NCBI GenBank assembly: GCA_019236975.1
Contig: JAFAHZ010000121.1
Coordinates: 1-51,814 of the forward strand
DNA length: 51,814 nucleotides
Direction of reading: 5' to 3'
DNA from: Vulcanimicrobiota bacterium
GTDB taxonomy: Bacteria > Vulcanimicrobiota > Vulcanimicrobiia > Vulcanimicrobiales > Vulcanimicrobiaceae
Shown here one piece after another: positions 33,269 through 40,847 of the stretch. Below the pieces are notes generated by a model that searched no databases, was not told the DNA's origin, and saw nothing but the letters and a program-made list of their open reading frames with translations. Within the stretch, counting starts at the first letter, position 1; each line of letters begins with the position of its first letter. The translations under genes were made by a program, and so were the position numbers.

Positions 33269-35212
33269 ATGCCCAGGAGCCGAAGAGCTCCCAAAAACGA
33301 GAAATTCTCGCCTCACAAAGCAAGCCGAATCCCGGTCGTCGGTCGTTATCCAAGCAAGGAGAGACCCCCTTCCAAGGAGGAGCGAATTTCAATCGCCAGC
33401 TTACTCGTTAAAACCAGCCGCTTCGCGCTCGGGGTAGCCCGCACTCGCTTTGTTTTTGGGTTAATCGCTCGTGCGGGCTACCCGCTCGCTGTCTGCATTG
33501 CGCTTGCTATGTTAGCGGCGTGCAGCTCGTTGGATGGCAACCAATCGATGCCTCCGGATGCTGCACCGAGGTTTCGCCCTGCGGTAACCTCGAGCGCCGT
33601 ACGAATCGCGTCGCTGCGCGTGTCGGTCGGAACCCCTCTGCTGCCGTTAGGCCAGGTCACGAGCTTCCAGGTCATCGCGAAAGACGCCGCCGGACGCGTC
33701 ATAACAGGAACCTACGATCGCCCGATCGTCCTGCGCGCGAAAGGCTTGCAGCTTTCCGCGATGCGGGTCGCCACTTCGGACCAAGCATCCGCTCTCAACG
33801 CGTCGTGGATTCCGTCGCACGTCGAAAGCAGTGGGACGATCGCGGCGAACGCGGACGGTCACACTGCGAACGCGCGAGTCACAGCCGGCACGGGCTTCGT
33901 GTACTACGACGCCGGAAACGATCCGAAAACCGACGTCACCGGCTTTCAAATAGTCGCCTCGGCCGGCGGTCGTCTCTTCTACGGTACGCTGGGGCCACAG
34001 GTTTGCAGCGGCGTCATTTGCTCGTCGGCGCAAGGCGCTATCGGCGAGCTCGATCCGCGCACGGGGAAGGCGCGTCAGATCGCATTACCGTCCGAAGTGC
34101 TCGGCTTGCTCCCGACGTCGGACGGCGCGTTGTGGATTGCGGGCGGCGCGGGACATTTACTCTACCGCATGTCGCCGGGCCCGCTCGCCACGCCGGCGGC
34201 GATCGTGGTCCCGCCTCCCGCGCACGCGATGTCCTGGGGACCGCGTTTGCTGGCACAAGATGCCGGAGGCAACGTGTGGTTCGGCGATGCGGACGGGCAC
34301 CGGTTGCTGTCGATTCCGCTCGCCGGACCATATCAGGAATCTTCCATCAGCGTTTTTGCGCCGCCGAACGGTCCGAGCGGGACGCCCCAGGCACCTCCTT
34401 ACGTGAATGGACTCGCGTACGGCACCGACGGCAACCTGTATTTCGCCGATTACGACAACGGCGTGCTCGATCGCGTGAGTCCGTCGAACGGAAAGACGAC
34501 GCACCAACTGCTGCTGCCGCAGCAAGTCGCGCTCGGCACGAAGATGTCGGCACAACCGCGCTTCCTCGTCTCGACCCCAAGCGGCTTGATGCTCTCGCTC
34601 TTCGGCAGCTCGACCAAGACCTCGGGCGCAGGCGCGATCGACGGCTACGCCTACCGCAGCGCGCTGTCGTTGGTGAAGCTTCCCAGCGTTCCGGCCGGCT
34701 CTATCCCGGACTCGCTTTCCGCTAAGGGGTCGCTCGTATATTACGCGGACGTCTTCACGCACGCACTCGGCGTCCTCGACGTGACGAGTCGAAAATCGCG
34801 ACTCATTCCGACGCAGCCCTTTCTCGCCGTCGACCAACGCGTGTCACCCAACGGCGTAGCCGCCATGGCCGACGGCAGCGCCTGGTTCACGTGCGAAAAT
34901 AACGCCACGCCATTGCAGCCGCTGTGCATCGGGCACACCGTTTACCTTTCGGACTGGAGCCTTTTCCCGGGACCGGCGTTCAACCTCGGCCTCGGTCGCA
35001 CGCAATCGCAAGTCGTCGGCATCATGGAGAGCCCGTCGCAAGACAGCGGGCCGTTTGCCGCGCGCTCGAGCACGCCGAAGATCTGTTCCGTTTCGACCGT
35101 CGCAGACCACAACTTCGTGGTTACGGGGAAAACCGGCGGCCGCTGCACGGTGACCGTTACCGACGCAAAGCGTGCAAAGCGCAAGCTGGACGTGCTCGTC
35201 GTAGCGCCCTGA
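33269..35212 (+). CDS. Propeller-type lipoprotein with an uncertain start
   Basis: The open frame gives 647 aa from the ATG at 33269, but the lipoprotein signal (YPLAVCIALAMLAACSS) only begins around codon 70. No ATG, GTG or TTG occurs in frame between 33269 and the signal. AAGGAGG at 33374-33380 precedes an in-frame ATT at 33386, which could be a rare start. After the lipobox there is a beta-sandwich (SLRVSVGTPLLPLGQVTSFQ), then propeller blades (LPTSDGALWIAGG, LAQDAGGNVWFGDADG, LAYGTDGNLYFADYDNGVLDRV) reminiscent of virginiamycin-B-lyase-like or NHL folds. The last domain is Ig-like (SSTPKICSVS...GGRCTVTVTDAKRAKRKL). It converges on gyrA with 6 nt between stops. Confidence 0.7.
   Translation: MPRSRRAPKNEKFSPHKASRIPVVGRYPSKERPPSKEERISIASLLVKTSRFALGVARTRFVFGLIARAGYPLAVCIALAMLAACSSLDGNQSMPPDAAPRFRPAVTSSAVRIASLRVSVGTPLLPLGQVTSFQVIAKDAAGRVITGTYDRPIVLRAKGLQLSAMRVATSDQASALNASWIPSHVESSGTIAANADGHTANARVTAGTGFVYYDAGNDPKTDVTGFQIVASAGGRLFYGTLGPQVCSGVICSSAQGAIGELDPRTGKARQIALPSEVLGLLPTSDGALWIAGGAGHLLYRMSPGPLATPAAIVVPPPAHAMSWGPRLLAQDAGGNVWFGDADGHRLLSIPLAGPYQESSISVFAPPNGPSGTPQAPPYVNGLAYGTDGNLYFADYDNGVLDRVSPSNGKTTHQLLLPQQVALGTKMSAQPRFLVSTPSGLMLSLFGSSTKTSGAGAIDGYAYRSALSLVKLPSVPAGSIPDSLSAKGSLVYYADVFTHALGVLDVTSRKSRLIPTQPFLAVDQRVSPNGVAAMADGSAWFTCENNATPLQPLCIGHTVYLSDWSLFPGPAFNLGLGRTQSQVVGIMESPSQDSGPFAARSSTPKICSVSTVADHNFVVTGKTGGRCTVTVTDAKRAKRKLDVLVVAP
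33432..33483. repeat. Perfect 13-bp inverted repeat (stem-loop)
   Basis: GGGTAGCCCGCAC (33432-33444) and GTGCGGGCTACCC (33471-33483) are exact inverted copies around a 26-nt T-rich loop. It lies immediately before the codons for the hydrophobic part of the lipoprotein signal. As RNA it would be very stable and could hold back ribosomes or mark an insertion. I saw no second copy in the window. Confidence 0.7.
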
Positions 35213-35218
35213 GCGGCA

Positions 35219-37723
35219 CTACAATTCCTGCTGTTGCGGTTCCCCGGTAATGTCCGTAATCTGTTTGGCTTGTTTGCCGAGGTTCGTGATTGCGATGACT
35301 TCGTCACCTTCGCCCAGCCGCTGCAGGCGCACGCCTTTGGCATCGCGACCGGTCTTGCGGATCTCGCTCACCTTTATACGGATGACTTGATTGCCCGAGG
35401 TGATCATGAGCAGCTGATCGTCGGGTGCGACGAGGATTTGATCGACGACGCTGCCGATGTCGTCGCGCTGACGCGCAAACGCCTTGACGCCCTTGCCGCC
35501 CCGCGATGTGTGGCGGTAATCTTCGATCGGCGTCCGCTTGCCGAACGCCAGCGACGTCACGAGCAGCACTTCGCGCCGCTGATCGTCGATGACGTCCATC
35601 GCGACGACGGTATCGCCGCTTTCCAGCGTCATCGCTTTGACGCCGCGCGCCGGGCGCCCCATCGGGCGCACGTCCTTCTCGTTGAAGTGCACGGCCATAC
35701 CGTTGGTCGACGCCAAGATGATGTCGTGCGACCCGTCGGAGAGATCGACCCCGAGCAGCTCGTCGCCTTCGTCGAGATTGATCGCGATGAGCCCATTGCG
35801 CCGCACGTTCGAAAACTCTTCGAGCTTCGATTTCTTGATGACGCCGCGCTTGGTCACCATGACCAAATACTTCTCGCCTTCGAATTTGTCGATCGGGAAG
35901 ACGGCGGTCACCTCTTCGCCGGGCGGAAGCGTCAGCAGGTTGACGAGAGCGGTTCCGCGCGCCTGGCGCGTCGTGTCGGGGATTTCGTAGCCGCGTAAGC
36001 GATAGACGCGCCCCTTGTTGGTGAAGAAGAGCACGTGATCGTGCGTCTTGGTCACGAAGAAGTTGCGCACGACGTCTTCGCGCTTGAGGTTGGAGATGCC
36101 GGTGACGCCGCGACCGCCGCGATTCTGCGTGCGGAACGTGTCCAGCGAGACGCGCTTAATATAACCGCCGACGGTGTACGTCACGACGACGTCGATGTTC
36201 GGGACGAGCTGCTCCATCGAGATCTCGTCCTCGGCCGCTTCGATGGCCGTACGGCGCTCGTCGCCGAAGCGCTTCTTGACGTCGAGGGTTTCGGTCTTGA
36301 CGATGCCCGCGATTCGGCGCGGGCTCTTGAGAATATCTTGCAGCTCGGCGATCGTTTTGATCAGCTCGGCGTACTCTTCTTCGATTTTCTGCCGCTCGAG
36401 ACCGACCAGCGTCCGCAGACGCATATCGACGATTGCCTGCGACTGAACGTCGCTCAGTCCGAACCGCTTGGACAGCCGTTCCTTGGCTTCGTCGGTCGTC
36501 TGGCTGCCGCGCACGATTTCGATGACTTCGTCGATGTTGTCGAGGGCGATGCGATAGCCCTCGAGCAGGTGCGCGCGCTCTTCGGCCTTGCGCAAATCGA
36601 AACGCGTGCGCCGCGTGACGACTTCCTTGCGATGGGCGATGAAATGCTGCAGCAGCTGCTTGAGATTGAGCACCTGCGGCTCGAGCGCAACCGAGCCGTC
36701 CGAACGCGTCTGTCCTACGGGCACCAGTGCGAGCATGTTGAAGCCGAAGCTGGCTTGCAGCGGCGTATGTTTGAAGAGCTGATTGAGCACGACTTTCGGC
36801 GTGGCGTTTTTCTGCAGCTCGACGACGACGCGCATGCCTTTGCGATTGGAGAGGTCGTCCAGACGAGCGATGCCGGTGATGCGCTTTTCCCCGTGCGCCT
36901 CGGCGATCGCCTCGACGATGCGGTTCTTATACACCTGGTACGGAATCTCGGTGATGATAATCTTGTGCTTGCCTTTTTCTTCGACGATTTCGGCTTTGCC
37001 GCGAATCGAGATCGAGCCGCGTCCGGTTTTATACGCCTCGCGAATCGCTTCTTGACCGTGAATCGTTCCGCCGGTCGGAAAATCGGGGCCCTTGACGATG
37101 TCGCATAACGCGTCGTCGCCGAGTTCCGGATCGTCGATGAGCGCGGCGATTGCGTCGGCGATCTCGCTGAGATTATGCGGCGGAATGTTCGTGGCCATGC
37201 CGACGGCGATGCCGGACGAACCGTTGACGAGCAGTTGCGGCAGCTTGCCGGGCAGCACCGTCGGTTCCGTAGTTTGATTGTCGAAATTGGCAACGAACGC
37301 GACGGTTTCTTTGTCGATGTCGGCCAGCACGTCGAGTGCCACGCGCGCGAGGCGCGCTTCGGTATACCGCATCGCGGCGGGCGGATCGGGATCGATGGAA
37401 CCGAAGTTGCCGTGCCCGTCGACGAGCGGGTAGCGCAGCGTAAAATCTTGGGCTATGCGCACCAGCGCGTCGTAGACCGACGCGTCGCCGTGCGGATGGT
37501 AGAGCTTGAGCACCTCGCCGGTGACGCCGACGCTCTTGCGGTGCTGCTTGCCCGGGTCCATCCCCATCTCGCGCATCGCGTAGAGAATGCGGCGCTGCAC
37601 CGGTTTAAGGCCGTCGCGGACATCCGGGAGCGCGCGCGAGGCAATAACGGACATCGCATACGAGAGGTAGCTCTCTCGCATTTCATCTTCGACGTTTACT
37701 TGGGATACGAAATCGTTATTCAC
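35219..37723 (-). CDS. gyrA: DNA gyrase subunit A
   Basis: The product is 834 aa. It is the breakage-reunion subunit of gyrase, catalytic Tyr120 in [12 protein letters not shown]-terminal motifs match GyrA ([37 protein letters not shown]). The C-terminal pinwheel has six blades and a GyrA-box (QNRGGRG in [14 protein letters not shown]), which separates it from ParC. The residue aligned with E. coli Ser83 is Ala81, and Asp87 is conserved as Asp85. The start is GTG with no clear Shine-Dalgarno site. gyrB is not adjacent, although gyrA often follows gyrB. The upstream neighbour is a small acidic protein gene. Confidence 0.95.
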   Translation of the reverse strand: MNNDFVSQVNVEDEMRESYLSYAMSVIASRALPDVRDGLKPVQRRILYAMREMGMDPGKQHRKSVGVTGEVLKLYHPHGDASVYDALVRIAQDFTLRYPLVDGHGNFGSIDPDPPAAMRYTEARLARVALDVLADIDKETVAFVANFDNQTTEPTVLPGKLPQLLVNGSSGIAVGMATNIPPHNLSEIADAIAALIDDPELGDDALCDIVKGPDFPTGGTIHGQEAIREAYKTGRGSISIRGKAEIVEEKGKHKIIITEIPYQVYKNRIVEAIAEAHGEKRITGIARLDDLSNRKGMRVVVELQKNATPKVVLNQLFKHTPLQASFGFNMLALVPVGQTRSDGSVALEPQVLNLKQLLQHFIAHRKEVVTRRTRFDLRKAEERAHLLEGYRIALDNIDEVIEIVRGSQTTDEAKERLSKRFGLSDVQSQAIVDMRLRTLVGLERQKIEEEYAELIKTIAELQDILKSPRRIAGIVKTETLDVKKRFGDERRTAIEAAEDEISMEQLVPNIDVVVTYTVGGYIKRVSLDTFRTQNRGGRGVTGISNLKREDVVRNFFVTKTHDHVLFFTNKGRVYRLRGYEIPDTTRQARGTALVNLLTLPPGEEVTAVFPIDKFEGEKYLVMVTKRGVIKKSKLEEFSNVRRNGLIAINLDEGDELLGVDLSDGSHDIILASTNGMAVHFNEKDVRPMGRPARGVKAMTLESGDTVVAMDVIDDQRREVLLVTSLAFGKRTPIEDYRHTSRGGKGVKAFARQRDDIGSVVDQILVAPDDQLLMITSGNQVIRIKVSEIRKTGRDAKGVRLQRLGEGDEVIAITNLGKQAKQITDITGEPQQQEL

Positions 37724-37811
37724 GGGTTAAAAAACGAAACACTCCCCTAGGGCGCGCCAAACCAACGCGTGTGGCGTCGCATCGTTCTAGCGGGACCTCG
37801 TCAGAAATACA

Positions 37812-37830
37812 GTTGGCTTGATGCGCCAAC
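37812..37830 (-). promoter_or_regulatory. Small hairpin in the gyrA upstream gap
   Basis: GTTGGC and GCCAAC pair across 7 nt within the 124-nt gap between the acidic protein stop and gyrA. The surrounding sequence is AT-richer than the genes. No T-tract follows on the minus strand, so a leader element or operator is as likely as a terminator. No convincing -35/-10 pair was found. Confidence 0.35.
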
Positions 37831-37847
37831 CAATAGAAAATCAAAGT

Positions 37848-38114
37848 TTATAGGTTTTCTTCCGGTAACGGAATCCCCTCGGAGTCGGCCTCCAGCTCGT
37901 ACTCATCCCCGATTCCTTCGAACGAAACGGCCGGCCCGGCCGGTCGCACGTCGCCAAAGAACATCGGCGAGGGCTCGGTCTGAGGGACGGTGCCCACCGG
38001 GAGCGCGTCGGCGCCTCGATCTACCCGCGAGCGCGCTTCCTCGGCCGCACCGCGCAGTGCCTCGAGGCGCTCGTTCAGGGCGGCGTCGACCTCGGCGCCG
38101 AAATCGCCATTCAT
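37848..38114 (-). CDS. Small acidic protein of unknown function
   Basis: The product is 88 aa: an N-terminal helix (EVDAALNERLEALRGAAEEAR) likely to form a coiled coil, then a Pro-rich link and a very acidic tail (EGIGDEYELEADSEGIPLPE). Third codon positions are mostly G or C like the neighbours, which supports real coding. The ATG at 38114 shares its bases with the tsaE ATG on the other strand (CATG, 38112-38115). Longer frames run antisense into tsaE. There is no signal peptide. I do not recognise a family; its place before gyrA may or may not be meaningful. Confidence 0.55.
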   Translation of the reverse strand: MNGDFGAEVDAALNERLEALRGAAEEARSRVDRGADALPVGTVPQTEPSPMFFGDVRPAGPAVSFEGIGDEYELEADSEGIPLPEENL

Positions 38115-38550
38115 GCCCGACGCATTCGCCGTTCCGCTGCGGCGGACTTTTTCGACGGAGGCCGGTTTGCGCGCGTTTGCGGCCGAGTTTGCCCGAAGGC
38201 TGCAAGCGGGCGACGTCGTTGCCCTCTCCGGCCCGCTCGGCGCGGGCAAGACGACGTTCGTCCGCGCAATCGTCAACGAACTGCACGGTTCCGACCAAAC
38301 GTCCAGTCCGACGTTTACGTTTTGGCACCGGTATCCCGGCGATCCGCCCGTCGATCACCTCGATCTATTTCGCATCGAGAATCCGAAGGAAACGGCCGAA
38401 CTCGGCCTAGACGATGCGTTCGACGGAAGCTCGATCGTGCTGATCGAGTGGTGGGACCGCGCGCCGGACGTCGTTCCGCCGCGCCGCTACGAAGTGCACG
38501 TCGAAGGCGCCGGCGACGCGCCGCGCACCGTCGACGTCCGCGGCGCATGA
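38113..38550 (+). CDS. tsaE: tRNA threonylcarbamoyladenosine biosynthesis ATPase TsaE
   Basis: The product is 145 aa. P-loop GPLGAGKTTF at about residues 36-45, SSPTFTFWHRY, HLDLFRIENPKETAELGLDD and IVLIEWWDRAPD are the TsaE signatures. It powers the TsaBDE complex that makes t6A37 in ANN-decoding tRNAs. I start at 38113 (ATG); an upstream ATG at 37990 would add a basic stretch not seen in the family. The stop overlaps the tsaB ATG (ATGA). It heads a six-gene coupled operon. Confidence 0.92.
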   Translation: MPDAFAVPLRRTFSTEAGLRAFAAEFARRLQAGDVVALSGPLGAGKTTFVRAIVNELHGSDQTSSPTFTFWHRYPGDPPVDHLDLFRIENPKETAELGLDDAFDGSSIVLIEWWDRAPDVVPPRRYEVHVEGAGDAPRTVDVRGA

Positions 38551-39203
38551 TCGTTCTCGGCATCGACGGCGCGCTCGGCGAGTTTTCGGCCGCAGTCGCG
38601 CGCGACGGTGCGATTGCGGCACAGGCATCCGTACGCGGAAACGTCGCGCTGGAATCCGGCCTCGCGGTCCTCGCGAACGTCATGGCGGCGGCCGGCATTT
38701 CGGCGCGCGACCTCGATCGCGTAGCGGTCGGCGCGGGGCCCGGCGGATTCACGGGTTTGCGTATCGCGCTTTCCTACGCAAAATCGCTCGCTCAAGCGTG
38801 GCAGCGTCCGCTCGTCGCCGTCGACTCGTTCGACCTGCTGGAATACGGCGCGTCGTTCCGTCGCGCGCTCACGGTCGTCGTCGGCCGCAGGGGCGTCATC
38901 TCGGCGCGCTATCGCGATTCCTCGCAGACGCTGCGAAGCTCGGGATGGGTCGCCCAAGCCTTGGACGAGCTCAATGGCGCCCTTCGACGGCCCGGGGAGC
39001 TGCCGGTTATCGGGGCGCCGGAGGACGTGCTCGCGGCGCTCGCCGAACGCGCAATAGTGGTGCGCCCCCATTTGCCGCTCGTGATTCCGGCCGCGTCGGC
39101 CGCCGCGCTCCTGGGCGCGTCGCGCGACCCGGCCGCCTCCGTGCATGCCGTGCGCGCCGATTACGGCGAGCTTCCAGCCGCACGCGTGCCCCGCTTGAAA
39201 TAA
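38547..39203 (+). CDS. tsaB: tRNA threonylcarbamoyladenosine biosynthesis protein TsaB
   Basis: The product is 218 aa, an ASKHA-fold partner of TsaD. MIVLGIDGALGEFSAAV, VGAGPGGFTGLRIALSYAKSLA and the strand around VVVGRRGVISARY are typical TsaB. tsaD is not in the window. ATGA overlap with tsaE upstream and TAATG overlap with rimI downstream show coupled translation. Confidence 0.92.
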   Translation: MIVLGIDGALGEFSAAVARDGAIAAQASVRGNVALESGLAVLANVMAAAGISARDLDRVAVGAGPGGFTGLRIALSYAKSLAQAWQRPLVAVDSFDLLEYGASFRRALTVVVGRRGVISARYRDSSQTLRSSGWVAQALDELNGALRRPGELPVIGAPEDVLAALAERAIVVRPHLPLVIPAASAAALLGASRDPAASVHAVRADYGELPAARVPRLK

Positions 39204-39742
39204 TGAAGATGGAGCTGCGCCCCAACGACGCCTCGCCGCCGGATCGCATGGAGATCGGGGCGATGACGCCGGGCGACATCCCCACCGTTACGCGCATCGA
39301 GCGCGCGTCTTTTTCGACGGTGTGGCCGTCGGACGCGTTCTACAACGAACTCAACACGAATAAAGTGGCGCATTATTTCGTCGGACGCATCGGCGATCGC
39401 GTCGTCGCGTACGGCGGCATCTGGGTGATTCTCGAGGATTCGCACATCACCACGATCGCCGTCGATCCCGTCTATCGCGGCAAAGGTTTGGGCGAAGTGA
39501 TGCTGCTGCATCTCATCGATCAGGCGATCGAGCGGGGCGCCGCGTGGCTCACGCTCGAAGTGCGTGAAAGCAACGTCGTCGCGCAGCAGCTCTATAAGAA
39601 GTACGGATTTACGACGGTCACGATGCGCCGCGGTTACTACAGCGACGACAACGAAAGCGCGCTCGTCATGTGGGCCGGAAATCTCAAAAGCGAACTCTAC
39701 CGCAATCGCATCGCCGTCCTTCGGTCGCGCCGCTCCGCTTGA
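39203..39742 (+). CDS. rimI: RimI-type GNAT N-acetyltransferase
   Basis: The product is 179 aa. The acetyl-CoA loop is RGKGLGEVMLLHLID, followed by LTLEVRESNVVAQQLYKKYGF, the RimI pattern for the N-terminal acetyltransferase of ribosomal protein S18. It has a 20-residue N-terminal and an 18-residue C-terminal extension compared with E. coli RimI. The ATG overlaps the tsaB stop; tsaB-rimI adjacency is common in bacteria. The stop overlaps the yqeK TTG. Confidence 0.9.
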   Translation: MKMELRPNDASPPDRMEIGAMTPGDIPTVTRIERASFSTVWPSDAFYNELNTNKVAHYFVGRIGDRVVAYGGIWVILEDSHITTIAVDPVYRGKGLGEVMLLHLIDQAIERGAAWLTLEVRESNVVAQQLYKKYGFTTVTMRRGYYSDDNESALVMWAGNLKSELYRNRIAVLRSRRSA

Positions 39743-40338
39743 ACTACGGCGACCTGGCGCGTCGCGTGCGCGCGCATCTCAACCAAGACCACCGTTACGA
39801 GCACACGGTGCGCGTCGCCCGCTGCGCCGACGTTCTCGCGCAGCGCCACGGCGCGGACGCCTCGCGGGCGCGGCTCGCCGGCATGCTGCACGACCTGGCT
39901 CGCCTGTACTCCGACCGGCGGCTCCTCGAGGAATCGCAGGCGCATGGGTTACACGTCGCCGCATTCGAGCGGGAGCACCCCATCGTGCTGCACGCTCGCC
40001 TTGGCGCCGTGATTGCAGCCGAAACCTTCGGGGTACGAGATCCGCAGGTGCTCTCGGCGATCGAAAAACATACGACGGCAGCGGCGGTCATGTCGCCGCT
40101 GGATTGCGTCGTCTATTTGGCCGATAGTTTGGAACCGGGAAGAACCTTCGCCGAACGGGCCGAGTTCTGGGAGTTGTCGATGCGCGATCTGCGTGAAGGA
40201 ATGCGCGCGACGCTGGCGTTATCGATCGGACATCTTACCGGACAGGGACGGCCGATCGCACCACCGACGCTCGCGGCCGCGCACGCGTTCGGCATTCTGG
40301 GATTATCCGACAAGGAGGCACGGGCATCGGCGACTTGA
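39739..40338 (+). CDS. yqeK: YqeK-type HD phosphohydrolase (symmetrical Ap4A hydrolase family)
   Basis: The product is 199 aa from a TTG that overlaps the rimI TGA (TTGA). HD-domain metal ligands are visible in YEHTVRVARCADVLA, GMLHDLARL, HARLGAVIA and IEKHTTA with SPLDCVVYLADSLEPGR, the exact YqeK arrangement. Characterised YqeK enzymes split Ap4A to two ADP. The gene usually lies next to nadD and rsfS; here nadD is missing but rsfS follows at once with a second TTGA overlap. Confidence 0.9.
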   Translation: MNYGDLARRVRAHLNQDHRYEHTVRVARCADVLAQRHGADASRARLAGMLHDLARLYSDRRLLEESQAHGLHVAAFEREHPIVLHARLGAVIAAETFGVRDPQVLSAIEKHTTAAAVMSPLDCVVYLADSLEPGRTFAERAEFWELSMRDLREGMRATLALSIGHLTGQGRPIAPPTLAAAHAFGILGLSDKEARASAT

Positions 40339-40661
40339 TCGACGTCGTACGCGAGGCAGCGGACGATAAGAAGGGCATCGATTTCATCGCGCTCGACGTT
40401 AGCGCGCGAACGATTCTGGCGGACGCATTCGTCATCGTCACGGGACGGTCGAAAATTCAAACGCGCGCCATTGCCGACGGCATCGTGGAAGCGGTCGAAA
40501 AGGACGGGCATCGCGTCGCCCGCGTCGAGGGGTACGCCGACGGCACGTGGATTCTGCTCGATCTCGGGAACGCCATCGTGCACGTCTTCACGCCCGAAGA
40601 GCGCACGTTTTACAACTTGGAGCGGCTATGGGGCAACGCGGCCGGGGTGGCGGCGCAATGA
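40335..40661 (+). CDS. rsfS: Ribosomal silencing factor RsfS
   Basis: The product is 108 aa. FIALDVSARTILADAFVIVTGRS and ADGTWILLDLGNAIVHVFTPEERTFYNLERLWG are diagnostic for RsfS/Iojap. It binds ribosomal protein L14 and blocks subunit joining in starvation. The start is TTG inside the yqeK stop (TTGA); AAGGAGG lies 16 nt upstream, further than usual. The stop overlaps the ATG of the following small gene. Confidence 0.95.
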   Translation: MIDVVREAADDKKGIDFIALDVSARTILADAFVIVTGRSKIQTRAIADGIVEAVEKDGHRVARVEGYADGTWILLDLGNAIVHVFTPEERTFYNLERLWGNAAGVAAQ

Positions 40662-40810
40662 GCCGGGGACGCGTCTCGCACGAAAGCCGGGCGTCACGGA
40701 ATCGTCGCGATTTCTGGAAACGTCTCGGCGTGTGGATTTTCATCGTGCTGTTCGCGTTGAGCGTCGCCGGCTTCCTCATCGTCGTAACGGCGGTACCCGC
40801 GGCCCGCTGA
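40658..40810 (+). CDS. 50-residue single-pass membrane protein
   Basis: ATGA overlap with rsfS gives a 50-aa product: a basic N-terminus (SRGRVSHESRASRNRRDFWKR) and one hydrophobic helix (LGVWIFIVLFALSVAGFLIVV). By the positive-inside rule the N-terminus is cytoplasmic. The coupling to five conserved genes supports real expression. No family is recognised; small basic TM proteins of this kind are often annotated as hypothetical next to rsfS. Confidence 0.6.
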   Translation: MSRGRVSHESRASRNRRDFWKRLGVWIFIVLFALSVAGFLIVVTAVPAAR

Positions 40811-40816
40811 GGCGGG
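40803..40816 (+). terminator. Short hairpin enclosing the stop codon of the 50-aa gene
   Basis: CCCGC and GCGGG pair around TGAG, placing the TGA stop (40808-40810) in the tetraloop. ATAAATT follows instead of a T-tract, so termination would be weak. Confidence 0.35.
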
Positions 40817-40820
40817 ATAA

Positions 40821-40832
40821 ATTGTCGACAAT
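40821..40832. promoter_or_regulatory. Perfect 12-bp palindrome, likely GntR/FCD operator
   Basis: ATTGTCGACAAT is fully palindromic and lies 15 nt before the ATG of the beta-alanine-type transaminase. A near copy stands before the permease-gntR operon (45558-45569). Dyads of the TTGTC-GACAA type are usual for FadR-group GntR regulators, so this is the probable binding site of the GntR encoded at 43534-44175. Confidence 0.7.
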
Positions 40833-40847
40833 GTGCAAGAGGTGGGC

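Noticed and set aside
33269-33420. Possible c-di-GMP riboswitch before the propeller lipoprotein
   Set aside because: A CAAAGCAAGCCG string resembles part of the GEMM consensus, but the receptor and tetraloop elements are missing.
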